DNA from: JBGTSJ01 sp041940305
GTDB lineage: Bacteria > Planctomycetota > Planctomycetia > Planctomycetales > Planctomycetaceae
Assembly (NCBI GenBank): GCA_041940305.1
Contig: JBGTSJ010000005.1
Location: 62,001-126,000, forward strand
Length of the DNA: 64,000 bases
Direction: 5' to 3'
Each line of letters opens with the position of its first letter. Position 1 is the first letter of the stretch. A model generated the notes under the pieces. The model did not search any database, had not been told where the DNA came from, and saw only the letters and a list, made by a program, of their open reading frames with translations. Shown piece after piece: positions 25,803 through 33,704 of the stretch. The position numbers were made by a program, and so were the translations under genes.

Positions 25803-27596
25803 ATGACCAGTGATTCGCGAAGATCGAAAGTCGCTGCACGAGGCATCTTTTCAAGTCGCGGGCCCGACTGGCTGGATCTCCGTCCGTTGGGGCTGTTGCC
25901 ACTAACGCTGCTGGTGTACTACGAAGTGACGCACTACCCGTTCGTCAACTTTGACGACGACGCACACGTCTACGAGAATCACAACGTCGCCACGGGGCTG
26001 ACCTGGGAGAACTTCCGCTGGGCATTCACGATTCATGGGCCCAGTCAGTGGCATCCGCTGGCATGGCTGTCGCATCAGCTGGACTGTGAGTTGTTCGGCC
26101 TGGATGCCGGAGTCCACCACGCAGTCAATCTGGGCCTCCATGCCCTGGGAACTGTGCTCCTCTGCTTCGCTCTTCGCAGCCTGACGGGCCGCCGTGGTGT
26201 CAGCCTGTTTGTTGCGGCGATGTTTGCAGTGCATCCCTTGAATGTGGAATCGGTCGCCTGGGTCTCCGAGCGGCGGAACGTGCTGTGTGGCGTGTTCTGG
26301 ATGTTGGGTCTGATCGCGTACGGCTCGTATGCCAGGCGCGGAGGATGGTTTCGGTATCTGCTGGTCGCGGCGGCCGTGTCCGCCGCACTGATGTCCAAAC
26401 CCCTGGCAGTCACCCTTCCGAGTGTGTTCCTGCTCCTCGATTTCTGGCCGCTGTGCAGGATGCCAATCTCACCGCCGAACGACTCGATCCTGACACCCCC
26501 CTGTCCGTCTCGACCGTGGAGCGCGCTGGTTGCGGAAAAACTGCCGCTGGCGGCGCTGGCTGGCCTTGCGGGTTGGCTGAGTTATCTGTGCCAGCAAAGC
26601 ATTCAGACGGTGTCTTCGACGGCGGCATTGCCGGTCGGCGAGCGAGTCGTCAACGCGCTCGCCTCCTACGGCCTGTACCTCAGGCGAGTGATCTGGCCCG
26701 ATGACCTGGCCGTTCTGTACCCGCATCCGGGGCTGCTGCCGCAGCCCGATCCGCCCGGGATCCCCACGACCGCGGCCTGGGGCTTGGTGCTGCTGGCCTG
26801 GACGGTTTTCGCAGTGTGGGGCGCCCGCCGGCGTCCGGCGGTCCTCGTGGGCTGGCTATGGTTTCTTGGGACGCTCGTGCCGATGATCGGGCTCGTCCAG
26901 GTGGGTTTGCAGCAACTGGCGGATCGGTATGTCTATATTGCGATCATCGGACTCGGGCTGATGTTCGCCGGTTTGTCGGATTCGATTGCTGCCTGGGCCA
27001 AGCCGATCCGGATCCTCTTGGCAATGCTGCTGGTTGCAGGGTGGTCGGTTTCGGCCTGGATGCAGGTGGGGTATTGGTCCGACAGCACGGCCCTGTGGTC
27101 TCGCACACTGGACGTGACGAGATCCAACAGCCGGGCTCATCTGAATCTGGGGCAGGCGCGGTACGCTGCGGGGGACGTGTCGAATGCCGTCGCACACTAC
27201 AAGGCGTGCCTGCAACTCGAACCGGGATTCGGACTCGCCTGGTACAATCTGGGAGTGGCCTATCACGACTCCGGCCAGATCGGCCCCGCGCTGGAATGTC
27301 TGGAACGCGCGGTCCTCTACAATCCGGAGGATCGTGATTTCTGGATGCGACTCGGCGGCGCGCGGGGCCATGCCGGAGATCTCGACGGCGCGATGACGGC
27401 TTTTCGACAGGCATTATCGATTGACCCTTCGTCCGCAGCGGCCCACATCAATCTGGGACTGGCGCTCGAGGCCGCAGGGAGGATCGATGAAGCAGTCCGG
27501 CACTATGCGCTTGCCGTCGAATCCGATCCGTTCAACGACGAAGCTCGTGCTTTGCTGACTGCGGCGAGACTGCGACTGGCGCCGCAAGTCGATTGA
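25803..27596 (+). CDS. TMTC-like membrane glycosyltransferase with TPR repeats
   Basis: A 597-residue protein. About ten membrane segments occupy residues 20-420. The first extracytoplasmic loop has FVNFDDDAHVYEN, matching the acidic catalytic motif of GT-C enzymes of the TMTC or PMT kind, followed by FSIHGPSQWHPLAWLSH-like sequence and HAVNLGLHALGTVLL. MFAVHPLNVESVAWVSERRN is a strongly conserved TMTC stretch. Residues 430-590 are TPRs (AHLNLGQARYAAGDVSNAVA, GPALECLERAVLYNPEDRDF). TMTC proteins transfer mannose to proteins in eukaryotes; bacterial relatives are uncharacterised. The gene ends 3 bases before a possible GTG start of the multihaem cytochrome and is probably co-transcribed with it. 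Confidence 0.85.
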   Translation: MTSDSRRSKVAARGIFSSRGPDWLDLRPLGLLPLTLLVYYEVTHYPFVNFDDDAHVYENHNVATGLTWENFRWAFTIHGPSQWHPLAWLSHQLDCELFGLDAGVHHAVNLGLHALGTVLLCFALRSLTGRRGVSLFVAAMFAVHPLNVESVAWVSERRNVLCGVFWMLGLIAYGSYARRGGWFRYLLVAAAVSAALMSKPLAVTLPSVFLLLDFWPLCRMPISPPNDSILTPPCPSRPWSALVAEKLPLAALAGLAGWLSYLCQQSIQTVSSTAALPVGERVVNALASYGLYLRRVIWPDDLAVLYPHPGLLPQPDPPGIPTTAAWGLVLLAWTVFAVWGARRRPAVLVGWLWFLGTLVPMIGLVQVGLQQLADRYVYIAIIGLGLMFAGLSDSIAAWAKPIRILLAMLLVAGWSVSAWMQVGYWSDSTALWSRTLDVTRSNSRAHLNLGQARYAAGDVSNAVAHYKACLQLEPGFGLAWYNLGVAYHDSGQIGPALECLERAVLYNPEDRDFWMRLGGARGHAGDLDGAMTAFRQALSIDPSSAAAHINLGLALEAAGRIDEAVRHYALAVESDPFNDEARALLTAARLRLAPQVD

Positions 27597-27629
27597 GTCG
27601 TGGGGCCACTCGCCGTCTCCTCCCACTCC

Positions 27630-29474
27630 ATGAACATGCGATTCCGCAAGCCAACGAAATGGAGCCTGGCCGCGCTGGCGGGAACTGCTGCGGTCGCGAC
27701 GGTGTGGTTCGTGATGCGGCCGTCCGTCGATACGGCGACCAGTTATCCCCCGCCGGCTCGGCCGGAGAGCGCCTATCGCAATACGGATCGAGACACCGCT
27801 TTCGTGGGTGCGGCCGCATGCGCCGAGTGCCATCCCGACGAGCATCGAACCTGGCAGCACACCGCCCACAGCCTGGCGCTCGATGACGTCAAACTGGAGA
27901 CCGAGCCTCCGGCCGGAGCGTTTCGAGATGCGACGTCCGGGCGACGCTATGAAATCAGCCGGCGAGGAGGTCGGCTGTGGCATGCCGAGTTCCTCGACTC
28001 CGCTTCGGATCCGGTCCTGCTGTCGGAACACGCCATGCAATACGTGATGGGATCCGGGCGGTTCTCCCGGACGTACCTGTTCGAGGACGACGGGTTCCTG
28101 ATGGAGTCCCCGTGCACCTGGTACACCGCGCGGCCGGGGTGGGGGCTCTCGCCGGGCTATGACCGGTTCAACATGGGCTTCGAGCGGCCGACCGAGCTGC
28201 GCTGCGTTCAATGCCATGTCGGGCGGGTCGAGCCGCTCGACAACAGCCCGCACCGTCTCGCGATCCATGTGCAGAGCATCGACTGCGAGCGCTGCCACGG
28301 CCCTGGAGCGATCCATGTCGCGGACCACGGGGCCGGCGATCCGTCATCGGCCGGCAATGCAACGATCGTCAATCCGGGCGAACTGGGACGCAGCCTGTCG
28401 GAAGACGTCTGTGCACAGTGTCACTTCCATGGGGAGGCCACGGTCATGGTGCGCGGACGGAACTGGGGAGACTTCCGGCCGGGCCTTCCGCTGCGGCAGT
28501 TCCAGGTGCATTACGGCTTCGATGATCCCAACAGCGAGATGACGGTGGTCGGTCATTTCGAACAGATGCGGCTGAGCGAATGCTATCAGCAGTCCGAGAC
28601 GCTCACCTGCACGACGTGTCACGACCCCCACGCCCACTCCGAGTCGCGCCCCCCGATTACCGACTTTGATCGGCATTGTGCTGATTGCCACCGGCCCGAT
28701 CACTGCGGATTGACTGCGGTCGAACGGACCCGGACCGATCCGGAAGGGTCATGTGTTCGCTGTCACATGCCTCAGGTCCCCACCGAGATACCCCATTTTG
28801 CATTTACTCATCATCGCATCGCCATCCACGACGATCCGGAGCCAGACGCCCCGGCTGTCCCGCGGATCCGGTGGCTCGTTCCGCTGGATGATGTGTCGTG
28901 GATGAGCGAAGTGGATCAGGACCGCTGCCTGGGGTTGGCCTATGTGGAATTGCTGGCCAGTTCCGCCGCGCCCGAAATCGCGGAGGCCTATCAGAAGCAA
29001 GCCCTGGAACTGCTGGAAAGCGTCGCAGCACGCGGACTCGTCGATGCGGAAGTGGACGCGGCGCTCGCCCGGTTGTACTTCGGCCGCAACTGGGCTCGCA
29101 CTTTGAAGCATGCCGAACTCGCCCTGCAGTCGGGTGCACTCTCGCCCGACGCCGAGAGCACTGCTTTGTTCGCATTGGCGAGCGCCCTCAGTGAATTGGG
29201 GCGACCGGACAAGGCCGTCCCGCATCTCGAGCGACTGGTGAAAATTCGTCGGCACGCGGGGGCATGGGGGCTGCTCAGCGCGGCATACGAAACGCAGGGG
29301 GATCTGCCGTCGGCGCTCTCGGCGGCGCAACGCGCCGTCGATATCAGTCCGGCCTCGGACAGTGGAGTCCGCCGCGTCGAAATGCTCGCACGGCGGCTGG
29401 GGGACGAAGACCTGGCGAACAGCTCCGCGCGTCGCGCAGAACTCCTGCAGCGGGCGAGCCAGGGCGAGCCGTGA
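27630..29474 (+). CDS. seven-haem c-type cytochrome with TPR repeats
   Basis: From the ATG at 27630 the protein has 614 residues; an in-frame GTG at 27600 would add ten. One N-terminal membrane anchor (WSLAALAGTAAVATVWFV). Seven CxxCH motifs occur at residues 64 (CAECH), 192 (CVQCH), 219 (CERCH), 261 (CAQCH), 327 (CTTCH), 350 (CADCH) and 375 (CVRCH). The pattern FVGAAACAECHPDEHRTWQH is typical of the cytochrome c554/NrfA-related superfamily found with TPRs in planctomycetes. The last 190 residues are TPR-like (ALELLESVAARGLVDAEV, PSALSAAQRAVDISPASDS). It is likely periplasmic or surface bound and moves electrons. The enzyme activity, if any, is unknown. Confidence 0.88.
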   Translation: MNMRFRKPTKWSLAALAGTAAVATVWFVMRPSVDTATSYPPPARPESAYRNTDRDTAFVGAAACAECHPDEHRTWQHTAHSLALDDVKLETEPPAGAFRDATSGRRYEISRRGGRLWHAEFLDSASDPVLLSEHAMQYVMGSGRFSRTYLFEDDGFLMESPCTWYTARPGWGLSPGYDRFNMGFERPTELRCVQCHVGRVEPLDNSPHRLAIHVQSIDCERCHGPGAIHVADHGAGDPSSAGNATIVNPGELGRSLSEDVCAQCHFHGEATVMVRGRNWGDFRPGLPLRQFQVHYGFDDPNSEMTVVGHFEQMRLSECYQQSETLTCTTCHDPHAHSESRPPITDFDRHCADCHRPDHCGLTAVERTRTDPEGSCVRCHMPQVPTEIPHFAFTHHRIAIHDDPEPDAPAVPRIRWLVPLDDVSWMSEVDQDRCLGLAYVELLASSAAPEIAEAYQKQALELLESVAARGLVDAEVDAALARLYFGRNWARTLKHAELALQSGALSPDAESTALFALASALSELGRPDKAVPHLERLVKIRRHAGAWGLLSAAYETQGDLPSALSAAQRAVDISPASDSGVRRVEMLARRLGDEDLANSSARRAELLQRASQGEP

Positions 29475-29486
29475 CCGCGCGGTGAA

Positions 29487-30959
29487 TCAATGCAGCCCCC
29501 GCTCCGCGAGGTGCCCGCTGACGGCCTGCGCCGCCAGCGCGGCGCCTGCGGGAGACCAATGTCCGTCCACGTTCAGGTACGCCCCCCGGGCGCCGTCAAA
29601 GGTTTCGTGCAGGTCGAGCACGTCCCATCCGGCGGCGACCGCCTCGCGGTAAAACTGTTCGGCCGCGGCGCGCGTGGGCTGGGTCAGGTGACGCATGTCG
29701 GTGAGGGGGGCCCACTGCTCGATCATCCGCTCATCCACCTGGAAGGCCTCCGGAATGATCACAATCGTCAGCCCCATGTCTCGCCGGCGGCAATGATCGG
29801 CGGTTTCCGCCATCCAGTAGAGCGCGGAATCGGGGGAGTCGGCCTCCCATTGCCCTCCCCCCACCGACGCCGACCACAACGCGGCGGACAGATAGTACGA
29901 GCGGAACCGTCCGTCGTCCGGTTCGCGCAGCATGGCCAGGAACGGAGCGAACTCGGGACGCATGATCTGCTCCGCCAGACGCGCCCGGTCGGGTGGGGGC
30001 AGCTGGTCGGCATTGAGCAGCGCATGCGACGCCAGCGCGTCGTCCGTCATCTGGAGAAACTCATGCAGTTGTCGCTCGTGCGCCGCCAGTCCCCCGGCCG
30101 ACATCCATGCCTGCACCACCGGTCGCTCGCGATTGGTCAGCACGTGATTGATTCCGCCGCAGCCCGCCAGTCGCAACAGCGACTGCCGCGGGGCCACAGC
30201 CGCAATGCCGGCGTGCGTCACCAGAGTGCGGGGAGCCGCGGCGAAGTCGTTCCCCGCAAACACGAAGACGACACAATGCCGGGATCCCAATGGTTCCGCG
30301 ACGCGGCAGACGCGGTCGAAGTATTCGTCCGGTGCCGTAGCGGAGACGCCCAGATTGACGACCTCGACGTGTCGCGAAGTCAGTTTTTCCTCAACCAGCA
30401 GCGAGATCGGCGTCCCCGGCCCCTCCTCCAGAAAGGAATCCCCGACGAAAGCAATGCGATACGTTCCCTCGTCCGGCGTGACGTCCCGTTCGCGGTCGCG
30501 CTGCCCCCAGGAATTGATCTCGCCAGGCGGCAGGACCTGGGCGGTGGCGTGCGTCCATTCGGCGGGCGAGACTCCGTGCAGCTCGCGCGCAGGCCATTCC
30601 GGCACACACGCGCGGGCCACCAGTTCACAGGTGACGCCCGTCACAAGGATCAACAGCAGATGCAGCATTGTGCCGAACACCCAGCGGCGACGGGTCGCGC
30701 GCCGAAACAGCCGCCACCCCGCGGCCGTCACGGCGACGAGTGAGATGGCGGCCGACAGCCAGAGTCCAGTCGGGATGGGCTGTCCCTGCGGACCCGAAAC
30801 CCAAGGCTCCGCCAGCAACAGCACCGCCGTCCCTCCGCCGCACCACAGCACACCCTGCAGGCCCAGATGCCAGGCCGGCAATGCCAGCCGGTCGACGACG
30901 GTACGGTGATGCTGCGCACGGGGTGCGGCGACGGGCGGCGCAGCGGCGGCATCGTTCAT
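29487..30959 (-). CDS. membrane-anchored SGNH/GDSL hydrolase-like protein
   Basis: The ATG at 30959 gives 490 residues; a TTG at 31001 would add fourteen. Three hydrophobic N-terminal segments (LGLQGVLWCGGGTAVLLLA, LWLSAAISLVAVTAAGWRLF, TMLHLLLILVTGVTCELVA) are followed by an extracytoplasmic SGNH domain. Block I is IAFVGDSFLEEG with the nucleophile Ser; block II is VNLGVSATAP; block III has FAGNDF; block V is in the last part, NVDGHWSPAGAALAAQAV with Asp and His. Relatives acetylate or deacetylate surface glycans. It is the second gene of a minus-strand pair with the glycosyltransferase, 20-60 bases away. Confidence 0.82.
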   Translation of the reverse strand: MNDAAAAPPVAAPRAQHHRTVVDRLALPAWHLGLQGVLWCGGGTAVLLLAEPWVSGPQGQPIPTGLWLSAAISLVAVTAAGWRLFRRATRRRWVFGTMLHLLLILVTGVTCELVARACVPEWPARELHGVSPAEWTHATAQVLPPGEINSWGQRDRERDVTPDEGTYRIAFVGDSFLEEGPGTPISLLVEEKLTSRHVEVVNLGVSATAPDEYFDRVCRVAEPLGSRHCVVFVFAGNDFAAAPRTLVTHAGIAAVAPRQSLLRLAGCGGINHVLTNRERPVVQAWMSAGGLAAHERQLHEFLQMTDDALASHALLNADQLPPPDRARLAEQIMRPEFAPFLAMLREPDDGRFRSYYLSAALWSASVGGGQWEADSPDSALYWMAETADHCRRRDMGLTIVIIPEAFQVDERMIEQWAPLTDMRHLTQPTRAAAEQFYREAVAAGWDVLDLHETFDGARGAYLNVDGHWSPAGAALAAQAVSGHLAERGLH

Positions 30960-31020
30960 CCGGGAAGCATCTTTCGATCGGGCTGGAAGTGATCCTTTCA
31001 ATTACAGGCCCGCGCACCGG

Positions 31021-31749
31021 CTAACGCAAGCCGCAGCGGAACAGCGTGATGTCCCGCAGAATCCGCAATCCGTCGGCCGCCACATGGACATTGGAGGCGC
31101 CCCCCTGCCGGGCCTCCGTCGTAACGGGGACGTCGACGACGCGAAACCCTTTGCGCAGCGCCTTCACCGGAATCTCCACTTCGTATGAGTAGCCGTCCTG
31201 AATCGGGCCGATCGCCTCGGCGACCTCGCGCGTCCAGGCCGTCATCCCGGCGAGCACGTCCGTCATGCGCCGTCCGAACAGCAGCGAGGCGTAGAGACTC
31301 GTCGTAAAATTGCCGAACGTCCGCAGCGGCGTCGTGCTCCCTGCGTGCCGGGCCGATCCGGAGGCGAAGCGGCTTCCCAGAGCGACGTCGGCCTCTCCGG
31401 CACGGAGCGGCGCGAGCAACTTCGGCAGTTCCTCGGGAAGAAACTGCAGGTCCGCATCGATCTCAGCCATCAGGCGTCCCTGTGCCGACTCGATCCCCAC
31501 GCGCGTGGCGTGACCTTTCCCCCGATCGTTTTCATTGCGGATGTATCGGAGCCGCGCGAACTCCGGCTGCAGCCGCCCCGCGATCTCACCGGTGCGGTCG
31601 TGCCCGCCGTCCACGACCAGGACTTCGCAGTCTCCGGGAAAGACGGCGAAGATCCGGCGGAGGCAGGCCTCGATGCTGTCCTGCTCGTTAAAGACGGCGA
31701 CGATCACGCTCAGTTCCACGTCGGTCGTCTCAGGTGCGGGCGAGGTCAT
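31021..31749 (-). CDS. GT2 family glycosyltransferase (DPM/polyprenyl-phosphate type)
   Basis: A 242-residue GT-A enzyme: LSVIVAVFNEQDSIEACLRR, VLVVDGGHDRTGEIA, NDRGKGHATRVGIESAQGRL, and the metal-binding DxD as EIDADLQF. It lacks the C-terminal membrane anchors of some dolichol-phosphate mannose synthases. It probably moves a nucleotide sugar onto a polyprenyl phosphate, which could feed the TMTC-like enzyme encoded at 25803. The C-terminus (VPVTTEARQGGASNVHVAAD) fits the family. It is transcribed with the SGNH gene and divergent from DUF1559. Confidence 0.85.
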   Translation of the reverse strand: MTSPAPETTDVELSVIVAVFNEQDSIEACLRRIFAVFPGDCEVLVVDGGHDRTGEIAGRLQPEFARLRYIRNENDRGKGHATRVGIESAQGRLMAEIDADLQFLPEELPKLLAPLRAGEADVALGSRFASGSARHAGSTTPLRTFGNFTTSLYASLLFGRRMTDVLAGMTAWTREVAEAIGPIQDGYSYEVEIPVKALRKGFRVVDVPVTTEARQGGASNVHVAADGLRILRDITLFRCGLR

Positions 31750-32108
31750 GCGTCGGCTGGACAGGGGCTGGAAACGGAAACCCGATCGCTGAAGATACCG
31801 GTCCGAGCGGGCGTACGCAGCCCGGGATCCGCTTTCCGTCGACAGTTTGGTTTCGAAGTCCGCCTGGCGACAGGCATGCGGCTTGCTTCATTGCTGCGCA
31901 CCAACGGGCTTCGATTTCAGAAATCGATCGAATCCCACGACGGGTGGAGAACCGGTCCAGGTGTCACGTTCACGACACCGATGGAATTCGCGCAGTGTTG
32001 CTTGAATTTCATGCAAGGCACGGGCACAATCAGGTCAGCCGTTTGGGCAGTTCTGTCCATTCACTTCATTTCGCGGCTGAGTCACACTTCAGTTCAGGAG
32101 ACAGGTTC
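31750..32108. other. intergenic region upstream of DUF1559
   Basis: About 360 bases between divergent genes. No gene is recognised. A CAGGAGA ribosome-binding site lies about eight bases before 32109. Confidence 0.5.
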
Positions 32109-33071
32109 ATGCGACGTTCGTCACGGCGTGCGGCTTTCACGCTAATCGAGTTGCTGGTGGTGATCGCGATCATCGCGATCCTGATCGCTCTACTGCTGCC
32201 GGCTGTGCAGCAGGCGCGCGAAGCGGCGCGCCGCACCCAGTGCAAGAACAATCTCAAGCAGCTGGGCCTGGGACTGCACAACTACCACGACACGTTCGGC
32301 CAGCTTCCCCCTGGAGTGATGAATCCTGGCGTGAATCCGGGTTGTGCGAGCGTGGCCGGGTTCGATTACGTCAACGATCCGCTTCGGATCCGTAACACGA
32401 CTTGGAGCCTGTACATCCTGCCGTATGTCGACCAGGCGCCGTTGTACAACCAGATCAATTTCTCGCTGCCGATGACGCGTGCGTCGCGGAGTGGTACGGG
32501 GCCATCGAATGACCAAGGGGCGTTGTTCGTGAATGTCGAGGCCGAAGTCTTCAAGTGCCCGTCCGACGTGACATACCGCGACCCGCTCACGATCGCCGGC
32601 ACGGGCCACTACTCAGGGTCAAATATGCGGCGATCCAGCTACTGGTATCCGCTCATCAATCGTCTGGAGGATCGCTGCCAGACATTTGCACAGGATCCGA
32701 GCGTGGATCGGGCGGCATTCGGCATCAACGGGTCCGCCAAGATCCGGGATATTCGGGACGGCACGAGTTCCACGATCCTGCTGATGGAGACCCCCTACAA
32801 GAAGGCCTACGAGGGCTTCGGCCCCTACTGGACCGGCTGGAACTACACGTCCCACATCGAGCCGCTCAGCTTCGGCATTAATCGCACCGATCCGACGTGG
32901 TGCAGCGGGACCTGCACCTACGCCTGGGGCGCCGGCAGCGCCCATGAGGGGGGAGTGCACATCATGCTGGGGGACGGCTCCACCCGCTTCCTCTCCGAGA
33001 ACGCCGATCTCAATGTCGTCGTGCGGGCTCTGATCACGATCGATCGCGGCGAAGTGATCGGCGAGTTCTGA
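32109..33071 (+). CDS. DUF1559 domain protein, prepilin-like (second copy)
   Basis: A 320-residue protein with the type III signal MRRSSRRAAFTLIELLVVIA, then LLLPAVQQAREAARRTQC, KNNLKQLGLGLHNYHDTFGQ and the C-terminal HEGGVHIMLGDGSTRFLSEN motif. The start at 32109 follows a good ribosome-binding site. Its N-terminal coding DNA is close in sequence to that of the copy at 4128, while the bodies differ. It is followed by a lipoprotein gene, the usual order for this family in planctomycetes. Confidence 0.93.
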   Translation: MRRSSRRAAFTLIELLVVIAIIAILIALLLPAVQQAREAARRTQCKNNLKQLGLGLHNYHDTFGQLPPGVMNPGVNPGCASVAGFDYVNDPLRIRNTTWSLYILPYVDQAPLYNQINFSLPMTRASRSGTGPSNDQGALFVNVEAEVFKCPSDVTYRDPLTIAGTGHYSGSNMRRSSYWYPLINRLEDRCQTFAQDPSVDRAAFGINGSAKIRDIRDGTSSTILLMETPYKKAYEGFGPYWTGWNYTSHIEPLSFGINRTDPTWCSGTCTYAWGAGSAHEGGVHIMLGDGSTRFLSENADLNVVVRALITIDRGEVIGEF

Positions 33072-33190
33072 TTCGCCGCGCGTCCTGCCACGATTCCCGT
33101 ACGCCTGCCTGGCTCTGAGCCGTCCAGAGCCAGGCAGCTTTGAGTTGCACTGACGGCCTTCTCCATTGGATCGAGAGACACTTCCGTCCC

Positions 33191-33640
33191 ATGCGCATGA
33201 CAACTCGCTTATCCGCTTTCACGGGATTGCTCGCCTGCCTGGCGGCGGCCGGTTGCTCTGGCGACCCGGACATTGTGGAGCCTGACCTCGGACAGGTGAC
33301 CGGAGTGGTCAAACTGGACGGCGAACCGGCCAAACAGGTGCAGGTCGTCTTTCTGCCGGAGGGCTCCGGCGGCGACACCAAAAACGTCGGCGGCATCTCA
33401 ACCGCGATGACCGACGACACCGGAAGCTACACGCTGACCTACAAGGACGGCGTGCCCGGCGCCGTCATCGGCACGCATACGGTGCGCATCATGCGTCCGG
33501 AGGGAGTCGAACCGAACGCCGACGGCTCCATTCCCCCGCCGTCCGGCCCGCCGATTCCCGCCAAGTACGGAATCGACAGCACGCTCAAAGAAGAAGTGAA
33601 AGCCGGGGAGAATACGATCGATTTTGACCTGACGTCCTAG
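33191..33640 (+). CDS. carboxypeptidase-regulatory-like lipoprotein
   Basis: The start at 33191 gives a 149-residue protein with lipobox AAAGC (LLACLAAAGCSGD), so the mature protein is lipid-anchored at the Cys. The rest is a beta-sandwich: GQVTGVVKLDGEPAKQVQVV, FLPEGSGG, TAMTDDTGSYTLTYKDGVPG and IGTHTVRI. Proteins of this shape follow DUF1559 genes very often in planctomycetes, suggesting a joint but unknown surface role. The gene begins 119 bases after the DUF1559 stop. In-frame sequence upstream to 33140 has no signal and is excluded. Confidence 0.85.
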   Translation: MRMTTRLSAFTGLLACLAAAGCSGDPDIVEPDLGQVTGVVKLDGEPAKQVQVVFLPEGSGGDTKNVGGISTAMTDDTGSYTLTYKDGVPGAVIGTHTVRIMRPEGVEPNADGSIPPPSGPPIPAKYGIDSTLKEEVKAGENTIDFDLTS

Positions 33641-33704
33641 GAACAGGTGATCGCCTCTTACGCCGCGACCTGTTGCATGCGACGTTCGGGCCAATAACAA
33701 CGTC